NCBI RefSeq assembly: GCF_003054445.1 | Contig: NC_042510.1 | Location: forward strand, 1,178,001 to 1,242,000 | DNA length: 64,000 nucleotides | From: Pichia kudriavzevii | Taxonomy: Eukaryota; Ascomycota; Pichiomycetes; Pichiales; Pichiaceae | Direction of reading: 5' to 3' | Shown here: positions 54,858 through 64,000 of the stretch, one piece after another | How positions within the stretch are numbered: the first letter of the stretch is position 1 | How the letters are laid out: every line of letters begins with the position of its first letter | Program-made: the position numbers and the translations under genes | The notes under the pieces: generated by a model | Seen by the model: only the letters and a program-made list of their open reading frames with translations | What the model was told of the DNA's origin: nothing | Database searches by the model: none

Positions 54858-57818
54858 ATGCTTAGATCAGGCCGTGTCTTGAGCTTTCAACATCGTAGAT
54901 GGCTGGCTAGTGCTGTCAAACAGAAAAAACAGGTACCGCCTGTCCATTTACCAGAAACTCATTTTGCTTCAAGATCGTCGCCAATTTTAACAGAGACGGT
55001 TTTAAAACCTCAAACCATGGGTAAGTTATACCACTGGAACCAGGGGCGGTCCATTCCTAACGGAAGTATTGAGAACCTTTGGGTGTTTCATGATGGACCA
55101 CCCTATGCTAATGGGGATTTGCATATTGGCCATGCCTTGAATAAAATTTTAAAGGATATCATCAATAGGTACCAGCTAATCAACGGGAAAAAAGTCCACT
55201 ATGTTCCAGGGTGGGATTGTCATGGATTGCCCATTGAACTGAAAACTTTGGAGAAGCTTGCAAATGAGAGACGGGTTGAAGAAAAACGTCTGAAGAAGGA
55301 AATCAAGAAAAACCCCCAATTACGTGAAGAGCTTGAAAAGTTACGGTCATCAAAACTTTCGTCGACTGACATTGTTCGTTTATCCACCGAACATGCATTA
55401 AAGGAACAACAGAAACAGTCTTTGCAATTCCAGGATATGGCTATTATGGGTGATTTCACCAATCCTTACATGACATTAAAGAAATCCTACATTGTCAACC
55501 AGTTGAGGATTTTCAAAAAATTCTTTGATAATGGAATGGTAAAGAGACAGGAGAAGCCTGTCTATTGGGGATGTGAGAATGCAACTGCCTTGGCGGAAGG
55601 TGAATTGGAATACAATCCAAACCATAAATCAACTTCAGCTTATGTTAGTTTCCCAATTTCTAAAAAAAACGGTCTTCTCTCACAGTTTGAAAACTTGAAG
55701 GCCTTAATTTGGACCACTACGCCATGGACATTAGTCTCCAATTTGGCAATTTGCATAAATGACACCATGGATTATACCGTTATCAAATACAAAGATTCAA
55801 ATCTAATTGTAGCCCAAGATTTGGTTGCACGTCTTTCAAAAGAATTTGAATTTACAGAAACCGATGTTAGTTTTAAAGGTTCTGAACTTTTGGATTGTCA
55901 GTATAGTTCACCATTAAAGCAGGGCGAGTTCCCTTTCTTGAGTGGGTCGCATGTTACCTCGTCAGCGGGTACTGGTCTTGTCCATACGGCGCCGGGTCAC
56001 GGCCATGATGACTATTTGGCCTGTCTGAAAAATGGTATCAAGCCATACTCTCCAGTTGATAAATATGGTAAGTACACAAACGATGTTCCATCCAGTCTAG
56101 CAGACCTTGTTGGTAAGAAGGTTTTGGGTGAGGGATCTGCCATGGTGTTGGAGAAGATTTCGCAGTTGAATATGTTGGTCAAAACATCCGAAATCGTTCA
56201 TTCGTATCCTTACGATTGGAGGTCCAAGAAGCCAATCATTATTCGTTCCACTCCGCAATGGTTCATTGATGTCTCACAAATCAAGGAGGAGACTATTGAA
56301 GCCTTGGAAAGACGTGTTCAATTTTTCCCAGAGCGTGGCGTCAACAGACTGACGTCTTTTATCAGAAACAGAAATGAGTGGTGTATCTCAAGGCAGAGAA
56401 GCTGGGGGGTTCCAATTCCTGTCTTGTATCATAAGGAGACAGGAAAGCCTTTAATGTCAGACGAAGTTATTGAAAAGCTGATTGGAATCATTGAAGCCGG
56501 AAATGTAGAAGGTTGGTTCAAATATGTCGAGTCAAACACCTTACCTGAGGAACTTGCCCACTATGCTGAAGAATATATCTTAGGAACGGATACCATGGAC
56601 GTTTGGTTTGATAGTGGCTCATCTTGGAAGATTATCGAGACGTACCTAAAGGAAGAAGGTGTCTACGAACAAGCGATCGAAAGAGGATACCTTGCAGATG
56701 TGTATCTTGAGGGAAGCGATCAGCACAGAGGTTGGTTTCAATCTTCCCTCTTGAACAAGGTCGGTTCCAAAACACCGGGGGAACCTCTAGTGCTACCATA
56801 CAATAGGGTCATTACGCATGGTTTCACGCTTGACGAGAAGGGAGAAAAAATGTCAAAAAGTATAGGTAACACAGTTTCGCCAGCAGATATCATCCATGGT
56901 AATAAGAATACAAAAATTCCTAAAATTGGAATTGATGGTCTGAGACTGTGGGTTGCACAAAGTGATTACAGAAACGATGTCAATGTTGGTCCAACAATCT
57001 TGAAACATGTTGGTGATAATCTGAAGAAACTAAGATTTACGTTTAAGTTTTTATTGGGTAATGTCGGTAGGGATGTGCCAATGATGCTCTATGATGAGTT
57101 GAATCCACTAGACCAATACATGCTAAGTAGAGCCGCACGTTTGAGAAATTCCTGTGTCCAGGACTATGAAAACTTTGAATATTTCAAGGTTGTCAAGAAA
57201 ATCAACCAATTCGTCAATGTTGATTTATCTTCAATTTATTTTGATGCAAGAAAAGATGCCTTGTACACAGATAACGTCAGTTCTGCCAGACGTTTGTCGA
57301 CATTGGTTGCATTCTCCGAGATCTTGAAAGTGCTGGTCTCTGTGCTTGCTCCGATATTACCAATTCTAACCCAGGAAGTGTGGAATAACATGCCAGCCTT
57401 CATTACCAAGGGTGGATTGCTTGAAACTCCATTCCATTCTGGGTTTTACACCAATGATTCCTATGTCCGTGTGAACAGTGACGCTGAGGAATCCTTTGCC
57501 ACAATACTCCAATTCAAAGAAGACGTCAACAAGCAGGTGCAGGCATTAAAAGAATCGGGGGTTTTACAAACTTCGTTGGAGTGTGAGGTTACAATCAGTG
57601 GTCCTGTCGAAAATCTAGACAAGGAGCTCATTGAGGATGTATGTGTTGTGTCCAAGGTTGAGTTACATCCAAACTCCGAGCCTCTTTCCCTCAAAGTGGA
57701 CAAGTCACCGCTACATAAATGTAGCAGATGCTGGAAACATAACGTTGTTGTTGCTGATGAAGACGTCGTTGAGGGGGAGATGAAGGACTTGCTCTGTGTG
57801 AGATGCCAGTCCGCGTAG
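54858..57818 (+). CDS. ISM1: Mitochondrial isoleucyl-tRNA synthetase
   Basis: Charges mitochondrial tRNA-Ile. The 986 residues (1,002 in yeast) begin with a presequence-like MLRSGRVLSFQHRRWLASAV. It is a class I enzyme: HIGH at residues 89-92 in PYANGDLHIGHALNKIL, the editing (CP1) domain with TTPWTLVSNLA, and KMSKS at 664-668 (DEKGEKMSKSIGNT). The anticodon-binding domain is followed by a C-terminal zinc ribbon (CSRCWKHNVV and CVRCQ), typical of bacterial-type IleRS. The start is an ATG and no intron is needed. Confidence 0.96.
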   Translation: MLRSGRVLSFQHRRWLASAVKQKKQVPPVHLPETHFASRSSPILTETVLKPQTMGKLYHWNQGRSIPNGSIENLWVFHDGPPYANGDLHIGHALNKILKDIINRYQLINGKKVHYVPGWDCHGLPIELKTLEKLANERRVEEKRLKKEIKKNPQLREELEKLRSSKLSSTDIVRLSTEHALKEQQKQSLQFQDMAIMGDFTNPYMTLKKSYIVNQLRIFKKFFDNGMVKRQEKPVYWGCENATALAEGELEYNPNHKSTSAYVSFPISKKNGLLSQFENLKALIWTTTPWTLVSNLAICINDTMDYTVIKYKDSNLIVAQDLVARLSKEFEFTETDVSFKGSELLDCQYSSPLKQGEFPFLSGSHVTSSAGTGLVHTAPGHGHDDYLACLKNGIKPYSPVDKYGKYTNDVPSSLADLVGKKVLGEGSAMVLEKISQLNMLVKTSEIVHSYPYDWRSKKPIIIRSTPQWFIDVSQIKEETIEALERRVQFFPERGVNRLTSFIRNRNEWCISRQRSWGVPIPVLYHKETGKPLMSDEVIEKLIGIIEAGNVEGWFKYVESNTLPEELAHYAEEYILGTDTMDVWFDSGSSWKIIETYLKEEGVYEQAIERGYLADVYLEGSDQHRGWFQSSLLNKVGSKTPGEPLVLPYNRVITHGFTLDEKGEKMSKSIGNTVSPADIIHGNKNTKIPKIGIDGLRLWVAQSDYRNDVNVGPTILKHVGDNLKKLRFTFKFLLGNVGRDVPMMLYDELNPLDQYMLSRAARLRNSCVQDYENFEYFKVVKKINQFVNVDLSSIYFDARKDALYTDNVSSARRLSTLVAFSEILKVLVSVLAPILPILTQEVWNNMPAFITKGGLLETPFHSGFYTNDSYVRVNSDAEESFATILQFKEDVNKQVQALKESGVLQTSLECEVTISGPVENLDKELIEDVCVVSKVELHPNSEPLSLKVDKSPLHKCSRCWKHNVVVADEDVVEGEMKDLLCVRCQSA

Positions 57819-57990
57819 AGAAGGTGAAATTTTTCAACCTTCACACAAACTCTGTCTCTCTCACCTGTAAATATTACGATTTGTACGTAAGAACAATATA
57901 CTCTTGTATAAACTGGCGATAATAGAGACGCATACATACATACCTTACCTACGAGGAGCAAGCAGATACACAAAAGGGTGAGTTTAAGCA

Positions 57991-58350
57991 ATGTCTTTGC
58001 AAGATACATACGACGAGTACCAGCAAACCATCAGGGCCTTGGAAGAACACATCACATCTATCGAAACGCAGCTCTATGAACATGAAATAGTCATTGATAC
58101 GTTGAAGAAGGTCGATGGCGAGCGCCCCGCATGGAGACTTGTCTCTGCCGGGGATACTGGTGTAGGAGAAGCCAGCTCGGGAGCTTTGGTGGAGACGACG
58201 GCTAGCGAAGCGTTGAGTAAATTGGAGACCACAGTCAAAGGATTGAATGAACTGAAAACCAAAGTTGGTAAGGAAGTCCAAGATGTCAGGAAAGAGTTTG
58301 TCGAGTGGAAAACCAAAAACAATATCAAGGTTGTCTCTGCAAACCAATGA
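57991..58350 (+). CDS. GIM4: Prefoldin subunit 2 (Gim4)
   Basis: A beta-type prefoldin subunit that delivers unfolded actin and tubulin to the CCT chaperonin. The 119 residues (111 in yeast) have the two coiled-coil helices around a beta hairpin: YQQTIRALEEHITSIETQL, then the family block HEIVIDTLKKVDGERPAWRLV, and the second helix to the end. The loop after the block is slightly expanded. It sits 172 bp downstream of ISM1 and converges on WBP1. Confidence 0.93.
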   Translation: MSLQDTYDEYQQTIRALEEHITSIETQLYEHEIVIDTLKKVDGERPAWRLVSAGDTGVGEASSGALVETTASEALSKLETTVKGLNELKTKVGKEVQDVRKEFVEWKTKNNIKVVSANQ

Positions 58351-58422
58351 ATTCTTACATCTATGTAGTATGGAGTACAGTATAAAATATCGTATTTACG
58401 TATACAATTTTTCTAGTCCAGT

Positions 58423-59547
58423 TTATTTTGATACGACCCATAACAAAATAAAGACAAACCAAGCGGCAATGACCACAGTGTTACCTGTCAAATAAACCCT
58501 TGCGTTTGGAATCTCCCATGATCTCTCGTATTCGTCATTTGCCAAATGTCTCACTGGAACGACGATCTGAGATGAAACGTAGGAGAGTCCGGGGCGTTTG
58601 TAGTCAATGTTGAATGTAAACATACCGTGCTGATCAGGAATATGCAAAATGGTGGAGTATCTTCCCTCTTTGGTGGAATTAAGAGTGACACGCTGGTATG
58701 GATCAAGCATAACAAACTCCAATTGCACGTCAGAGGCAACATACGGAACCCAGCCCTTCTTGTAGTTGAACTCTTGCATGTCCATTTCAAAGATTGCCTT
58801 ATCTCCCACTTTATAATAGTCATCAACATCCACAAAAGGGCCTGACTCTCTCACGTGGCTGACTTTGGTGATACGAATAACGTTTCTCAACTGGAACGTC
58901 CACTCAATGGTATCCTCGGAGATAGTATCTGCAATTGAAGGGCTACCAATCCACAAAACACGACCATTGTTGAGTCCCTGGAACGCCACCGCAGCATAAC
59001 CTCCATTCCCGGAATGCCAGTACTCGCCTCCATCGTTGACACTCATTGATGTCCTAGACGTCTGGTAGAGGGGAATGATATATTCGGAATTGGAAACCAA
59101 CGAAACAGCTGTATTTTCGTCAATGCCGACTTCTTTGTCTGTTATTCTGTGGTTCTGCGACACCAATGGACGTGTTTCGTGATGATCGACATACCTATAA
59201 CCCTTTGGTGCTGGATAAATGCCTAGTTCATTCAAGAATAACGTGCAGTCGAGTTGTGTTGCACCTTCACTGATTAAGATCAAATTACCTCCATTGCTGG
59301 TGAATTTCAGCATGTCTGTAGACCCTATGGCCAACTTCTTCTCTTCGCCAGGAGAGACGATGATGTTTTCGTAATTGTTTTGGCCGTTAATGTCAAACAA
59401 TTGTATACCGTCGTTCCCTGGAACTGAATTGAAATCATATTTCTCCAGGGAGCTTTCAAAAGCATCAGAGAGACGACCGAATATAACGACATCGGCAGCC
59501 CAACCCCCCACTGTAAACACAAGTGTCCAAATGGCAATGAATCTCAT
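58423..59547 (-). CDS. WBP1: Oligosaccharyltransferase beta subunit Wbp1
   Basis: An essential ER subunit of the N-glycosylation complex. The 374 residues (430 in yeast) start with a signal peptide (MRFIAIWTLVFTVGGWAADV). The GIFT-like lumenal domain follows (GGNLILISEGATQ near residue 85, GRVLWIGSPSIAD near 205), then the conserved FNIDYKRPGLSYVS and a single C-terminal membrane helix (VVIAAWFVFILLWVV). The protein ends WVVSK, so the dilysine KKXX retrieval signal known from yeast Wbp1 is absent. Confidence 0.94.
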   Translation of the reverse strand: MRFIAIWTLVFTVGGWAADVVIFGRLSDAFESSLEKYDFNSVPGNDGIQLFDINGQNNYENIIVSPGEEKKLAIGSTDMLKFTSNGGNLILISEGATQLDCTLFLNELGIYPAPKGYRYVDHHETRPLVSQNHRITDKEVGIDENTAVSLVSNSEYIIPLYQTSRTSMSVNDGGEYWHSGNGGYAAVAFQGLNNGRVLWIGSPSIADTISEDTIEWTFQLRNVIRITKVSHVRESGPFVDVDDYYKVGDKAIFEMDMQEFNYKKGWVPYVASDVQLEFVMLDPYQRVTLNSTKEGRYSTILHIPDQHGMFTFNIDYKRPGLSYVSSQIVVPVRHLANDEYERSWEIPNARVYLTGNTVVIAAWFVFILLWVVSK

Positions 59548-59723
59548 TGTTTCAACGTTCCAACTCGTCTCCTTTCAAAGAACTTACAAGAATCTCTTGT
59601 GGCCAATTTTGTCTGTCTCAATTTCAGAATTCGCAACGTGTTTGAAATTCATTTTTTCTACATTTGCCAAACTCTTGTTTAAAGGAAATTCCTAGATACA
59701 TCCATACAACACTACAAGATACA

Positions 59724-59975
59724 ATGACAAGTCCCGATCCCCACGATATTGCCGGCGCATACGCACAGCTAACAGAGGCAGAGAAGGCTGCCTCTCAAAT
59801 GGAGTCCATGTTGGACGCCATTGAGACCAAAATGGCACGTCTTGAACAGCTTGCGGTCGAGGGAGACGTCTCTACCGAGACAGTTCAAGCGGCAAGAGAA
59901 TTGGAAACCTTGGATAGAGAGCTTGACCAGCTCCAAGACGACGTTCACAGGGTGAACATGGAGACAGGACTGTAG
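59724..59975 (+). CDS. Small coiled-coil protein of unknown function
   Basis: An 83-residue acidic protein from the ATG at 59724. It is almost entirely helical, with heptad-like spacing (AEKAASQMESMLDAIETKM, then TVQAARELETLDREL). No known family was recognised; candidates by size and shape are small tethering or complex subunits such as BLOC-1-like proteins, but nothing specific supports that. It has its own promoter, divergent from WBP1 across 176 bp. Confidence 0.6.
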   Translation: MTSPDPHDIAGAYAQLTEAEKAASQMESMLDAIETKMARLEQLAVEGDVSTETVQAARELETLDRELDQLQDDVHRVNMETGL

Positions 59976-60109
59976 ATCGTCCCCTACTTGGATATTGATT
60001 TTGTATAATATAGATAACAAATGGACTTTTTTTTTTCTTTCTAGGTATTGGGAAGGTGCAGTCCGATAGAAAACAAAAAGTGCAGCACATATTGGAGGAC
60101 TTTTAATAA

Positions 60110-61102
<993 letters not shown>

Positions 61103-61217
61103 GTAGTAGGTAGATTTTATAACATAAGATATGGTAAACAAACTCCAAATTGAAAATTAAGCTCTTGGTCTCTGTGACTCAATGGCATTTCAATCTTTGG
61201 GTGTCTCTAATGGCTGG

Positions 61218-61237
61218 ACCTTCCTATCTAGGAAGGT
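61218..61237. repeat. Perfect short inverted repeat followed by a T run
   Basis: ACCTTCCTA, a two-base centre TC, then TAGGAAGGT, followed directly by TTTT. It lies between the epimerase gene and the PaiB-like gene. Confidence 0.85.
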
Positions 61238-61370
61238 TTTTCGTATCTTTGACCAGAAACCGACAATTGCCAAGGTGGTGATATCCACTTAAAAGGAGAA
61301 GCAAACCCCCATCTTGGATGTCCAACTCTGGAGGAGAGACTGCTCTACTTTAGTGTCAACTTGCCAGCAA

Positions 61371-62003
61371 ATGTACATTCCGGCCAAGTACCTCGTCGAG
61401 GAATGGGCCCCACAGGAGGAACTTATCCTTGAAAACCCCCTAGCAACCATCGTCACCCATACAGAGGAAGATGGTTTAATTGCAAACCATATTCCGATGA
61501 TACTGAGAGTCGATGCCGCCACGGGGAGGAAATACCTCTGTGCCCATATAGCCAGGGTCAACCACCAGGTCCCCTCGTTATCAGACAACCCTGATGTATT
61601 GGTTATCTTCAAGTCTCCCGATTCCTACATCACTCCAACCTACTACCCCACCAAGCAGGAGACACACAAGGTTGTTCCCACGTGGGATTTTGCTGCAGTG
61701 CATATCAAGGGTAAGTCTCGGATAGTTGACGAACCGAGCTGGGTTTTGGAGCAGCTCAACGACTTGACTGATCAACAAGAGAGAAACAGCAACCCCGCTT
61801 GGAGAGTCGATGAGACACCTAGCAACTACTTGGGTCTCCTGCAGAAGGCCATCTACGGACTCGAAATCGAAATCGTAGAGACAAGATGTAAATTCAAGTT
61901 TGAACAACAAATGAAACGGCAGGATATTGACGGGGTCATTGACGGGTTGGAGAGAGACGGTAAGGTCCACGTCTCCAACCTTGTCAGGTCTTCCAATGCA
62001 TAG
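61371..62003 (+). CDS. PaiB-like FMN-binding split-barrel protein
   Basis: From the ATG at 61371 it is 210 residues, the usual PaiB length, and it starts MYIPAKYLVEEW in the canonical way. The whole family pattern is present: NPLATIVTHTEEDGLIANHIP, LCAHIARVNHQ, VLVIFKSPDSYITPTYYPTK, KVVPTWDFAAVHIKGKSRI, the LTDQQE block, and YLGLLQKAIYGLEIEI near the end. PaiB proteins bind FMN or heme-like cofactors; in Bacillus PaiB is described as a negative regulator of sporulation and protease genes. Homologs occur in many fungi, probably of bacterial origin, with no settled function. The next gene downstream is also an FMN enzyme. Confidence 0.88.
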   Translation: MYIPAKYLVEEWAPQEELILENPLATIVTHTEEDGLIANHIPMILRVDAATGRKYLCAHIARVNHQVPSLSDNPDVLVIFKSPDSYITPTYYPTKQETHKVVPTWDFAAVHIKGKSRIVDEPSWVLEQLNDLTDQQERNSNPAWRVDETPSNYLGLLQKAIYGLEIEIVETRCKFKFEQQMKRQDIDGVIDGLERDGKVHVSNLVRSSNA

Positions 62004-62568
62004 CCGGCTCGCCCTCTATAAAGTACACATATCTACGGCACCTTGCAGCCCCAACCAAGGTTCTCTATTCTCCATTCTCTATTCTCTTTCCCTCTGTGTA
62101 AAAATACCTGATACTACCAAACACTGGAAACTTTGCCTGGTATTTTATTTTTGTTTTTTTGCAGCTGATTGTAAGATACTGCCACATAAAGGCCATACTG
62201 ACACACCTACACGTTGTTCCACTTGGACACATCTGCCAGACTCTCTCCAGTACATCGATGTACATTGCTCCCTCTGGTTAAGACTCCAACCGTATATATG
62301 GCTGTCCCATGTTGTGGCACCGGAATGGGAAAACTCGGGGGGGTGTGGCGCATCAACGCCATCGCCTATTAGGGAAAGAACACCGAGATAAGCGCCAGAT
62401 GCCGGATTAAGTAGGTGTTCTATTCCAGATAAACCTGCTAGTTGGAATAACTATCGTACAAAGATAGAATAGGAATTGCAGCTATAAAATGGAGTTGCAC
62501 TCTCTCAGCAATAGTTATTTCTGAGTTTCTTATGGCACATTGTCCTTGCAAATACTTTGACGAGACCA
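62004..62568. promoter_or_regulatory. Upstream region of the CYB2-like gene
   Basis: A 565-bp spacer with a T-rich region near 62140-62160 and a short GC-rich stretch (62330-62400) containing a G run and several CGG/CCG triplets, as bound by zinc-cluster activators. A 7-bp inverted repeat (TATTCCA...TGGAATA) lies near 62421-62452. No gene is seen. Confidence 0.35.
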
Positions 62569-64000
62569 ATGCAGCAATTCTTCCGCAGAAGATCGAGTTT
62601 CCAGTCTATCTCTAGGAGTCTCAGAAGGTACCATGCAGGTGCAAGGCTGCGTATACCATGGTACAGAACCGGATGTGCGGTTTCTTTGCTTACAGGGGCA
62701 GTTATGGTGTCTCTAATGTTGAATGGGACCATTGAAAACGATTCCAAGGGCAGGAGGAAAATTATAGTTATTGAAGACGACGACGAAGACGATGACGAGG
62801 AGGTACAAGAGACCGATGAGGAGAGGGACGAACGATTGGAGAGGGAGAGACTAGAAAGAGTGAGAAACAAGCCTCCGCTTTCACAGATATTCAACATATC
62901 CGATTTTGAATATGTTGCCAAGCAGATTCTTCCGACTGGAACTTGGGGGTATTATTCAACTGGTTCAGACGATGAATTTTCAATAAGGGAAAACCACTAT
63001 GCATTTGGACGAATTTTTTTCAGGCCAAGATGTTTGGTTGATGTATCTGATGCTTCAACCGAAACCAATGAGATATTTGGCGTCAAGGCCAGTGCACCCT
63101 TTTATTCTACTGCCTTTGCCGGGTCTCCGATGGCGCATCCAGATGCAGAGTATAACATTTTGAGGGCATGCGGTAGGGAAAACATTCCGTATTTGATTCC
63201 ATTCCAGTTGTCTTTCCCTTTGAATGAGTTTATGGAGAGTGCCTCGCCGGGACATCAGAACTTCCATCAGGTTCATTTCTATACTAGGAAACAGGTTGAG
63301 GAGGGCCCGGAATATTTGGGTAAGATTGAAAAGGAGTATCCAGACATCAAGGCATTTTTCATTAATGTAGACTTACCCTGCCTCGGTAACAGGGAAAAGG
63401 ATTGCAAAATAAGAGCAGCATTGGATCCTTCCGTTGACGACGAGATCTCTGTGTTTGCATCGTTGGATACCCGTTACGAACCTCTGACATGGAAGGACAT
63501 TGATAGACTAAATAAATCAACACAAATACCAATCGTTTTGAAAGGAGTATTGAGCAAGGAAGATGTCCTGGCAGCGGCGAAGTTAGGATTAGGTGGTTGC
63601 CTGATTTCCAACCACGGTGGCCGTCAATTAGATTTTGCCATGCCACCCATTGAAATATTGGCCCAGTCCCGAAAGCTATTACGTGAAAATGGTATTCAGG
63701 ACAAGGATTTCAAGCTGTTTATTGACGGTGGAATTCGGCGTGGCTCAGACATAATCAAGGCAATCTGTTTGGGTGCAGATGCCGTTGGTTTGGGTAGACC
63801 GTTTCTTTATGCCATGGCAACGTACGGGCAACCTGGTATTGAAAGAGCAATTTCTATTCTGAAGGAAGAAATGTTGAGGGATATGAAGCTGCTAGGAGCT
63901 AGGAGGTTGTCTGATTTAAACGAAGAGTTGGTCGATATCGAATCCTTGAAATTTAAAGGTATCTCCTCGTCTGATTATTTGTACAATTCAAACTATACTC
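62569..64000 (+). CDS. CYB2-like FMN-dependent 2-hydroxyacid dehydrogenase without cytochrome b5 domain, 3' end outside window
   Basis: The frame is open from the ATG at 62569 to the window edge (477 residues), and the final visible DYLYNSNYT aligns near the C-terminus of Cyb2. An arginine-rich presequence (MQQFFRRRSSFQSISRSLRR) and a hydrophobic stretch (CAVSLLTGAVMVSLML) suggest Cyb2-style sorting to the intermembrane space. Where Cyb2 has its heme b5 domain there is only a short acidic stretch. The FMN barrel starts at ISDFEYVAKQIL. Family residues kept: Tyr128/129 (YYSTG), the VDLPCLGNREKD aspartate, Lys325, His349 in SNHGGRQLD, and DGGIRRG. The position of Cyb2 Tyr254 (YQLYVN) reads HQVHFY, with His236. 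Confidence 0.88.
   Translation, partial: MQQFFRRRSSFQSISRSLRRYHAGARLRIPWYRTGCAVSLLTGAVMVSLMLNGTIENDSKGRRKIIVIEDDDEDDDEEVQETDEERDERLERERLERVRNKPPLSQIFNISDFEYVAKQILPTGTWGYYSTGSDDEFSIRENHYAFGRIFFRPRCLVDVSDASTETNEIFGVKASAPFYSTAFAGSPMAHPDAEYNILRACGRENIPYLIPFQLSFPLNEFMESASPGHQNFHQVHFYTRKQVEEGPEYLGKIEKEYPDIKAFFINVDLPCLGNREKDCKIRAALDPSVDDEISVFASLDTRYEPLTWKDIDRLNKSTQIPIVLKGVLSKEDVLAAAKLGLGGCLISNHGGRQLDFAMPPIEILAQSRKLLRENGIQDKDFKLFIDGGIRRGSDIIKAICLGADAVGLGRPFLYAMATYGQPGIERAISILKEEMLRDMKLLGARRLSDLNEELVDIESLKFKGISSSDYLYNSNYT

Overview
This window is a gene-dense stretch of a budding-yeast (Saccharomycotina) nuclear chromosome. Nearly every gene has a recognisable Saccharomyces cerevisiae counterpart. Introns are few and use GTATGT or GTAAGT donors and a TACTAAC branch point. 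Spacers are short and AT-rich, with poly(dA:dT) tracts and microsatellites. CTG falls at a conserved leucine position (for example in the isoleucyl-tRNA synthetase), which argues against the CUG-Ser clade. A Pichiaceae-type yeast (Pichia/Issatchenkia or a relative) would fit, but that is an inference I cannot prove from this sequence. I see no transposon, virus-like element, CRISPR array, rRNA or convincing tRNA gene.

Layout. 1-9.7 kb: 3'-truncated GLT1 (glutamate synthase, with an intron), PWP1 (ribosome biogenesis), a 1.6-kb spacer and a spliced membrane-protein gene that may be POM34. 10-24.5 kb: RRP5 (pre-rRNA processing), TRZ1 (tRNase Z), YUH1 (ubiquitin hydrolase), a DDP1-type Nudix hydrolase, an F-box-like orphan and KAP120 (importin). 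25-32 kb: HSP78 sharing a perfect heat-shock element with an orphan gene, then IST1 and GWT1. 32-43 kb: GCN2 and a PDR-type drug-efflux ABC transporter. 42.8-51.7 kb: a YBR062C-like RING protein, PTI1, DST1, PTH1, a small membrane protein, a PIL1/LSP1 eisosome gene and HAT1 (spliced). 51.7-59.6 kb: a REC8-like kleisin packed 20 bp behind AVT1, then ISM1, GIM4 and WBP1. 59.7-64 kb: a small coiled-coil protein, a YMR099C-type epimerase, a PaiB-like FMN-binding protein, and a CYB2-like flavodehydrogenase that lacks the cytochrome b5 domain and runs off the end.

The genes are mostly independent housekeeping units. Themes recur: ribosome biogenesis (PWP1, RRP5), nitrogen and amino-acid control (GLT1, GCN2, AVT1), mitochondrial function (HSP78, PTH1, ISM1, possibly a TRZ1 isoform, the CYB2-like enzyme) and transcription or 3'-end formation (DST1, PTI1). 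Several long open frames begin at TTG or GTG. For these I moved the start to the first in-frame ATG or to a spliced first exon (TRZ1, HSP78, GWT1, PTI1, DST1, PTH1, HAT1, REC8-like, PaiB-like, RING protein).

I found no clearly new multi-gene system. The best leads are the heme-domain-less CYB2 paralog with an altered active site beside a PaiB-like gene, the REC8-like gene with in-frame hexanucleotide repeats, the non-AUG presequence-like extension of TRZ1, the shared heat-shock element with an unknown gene, and the hairpin-rich PIL1 upstream region.
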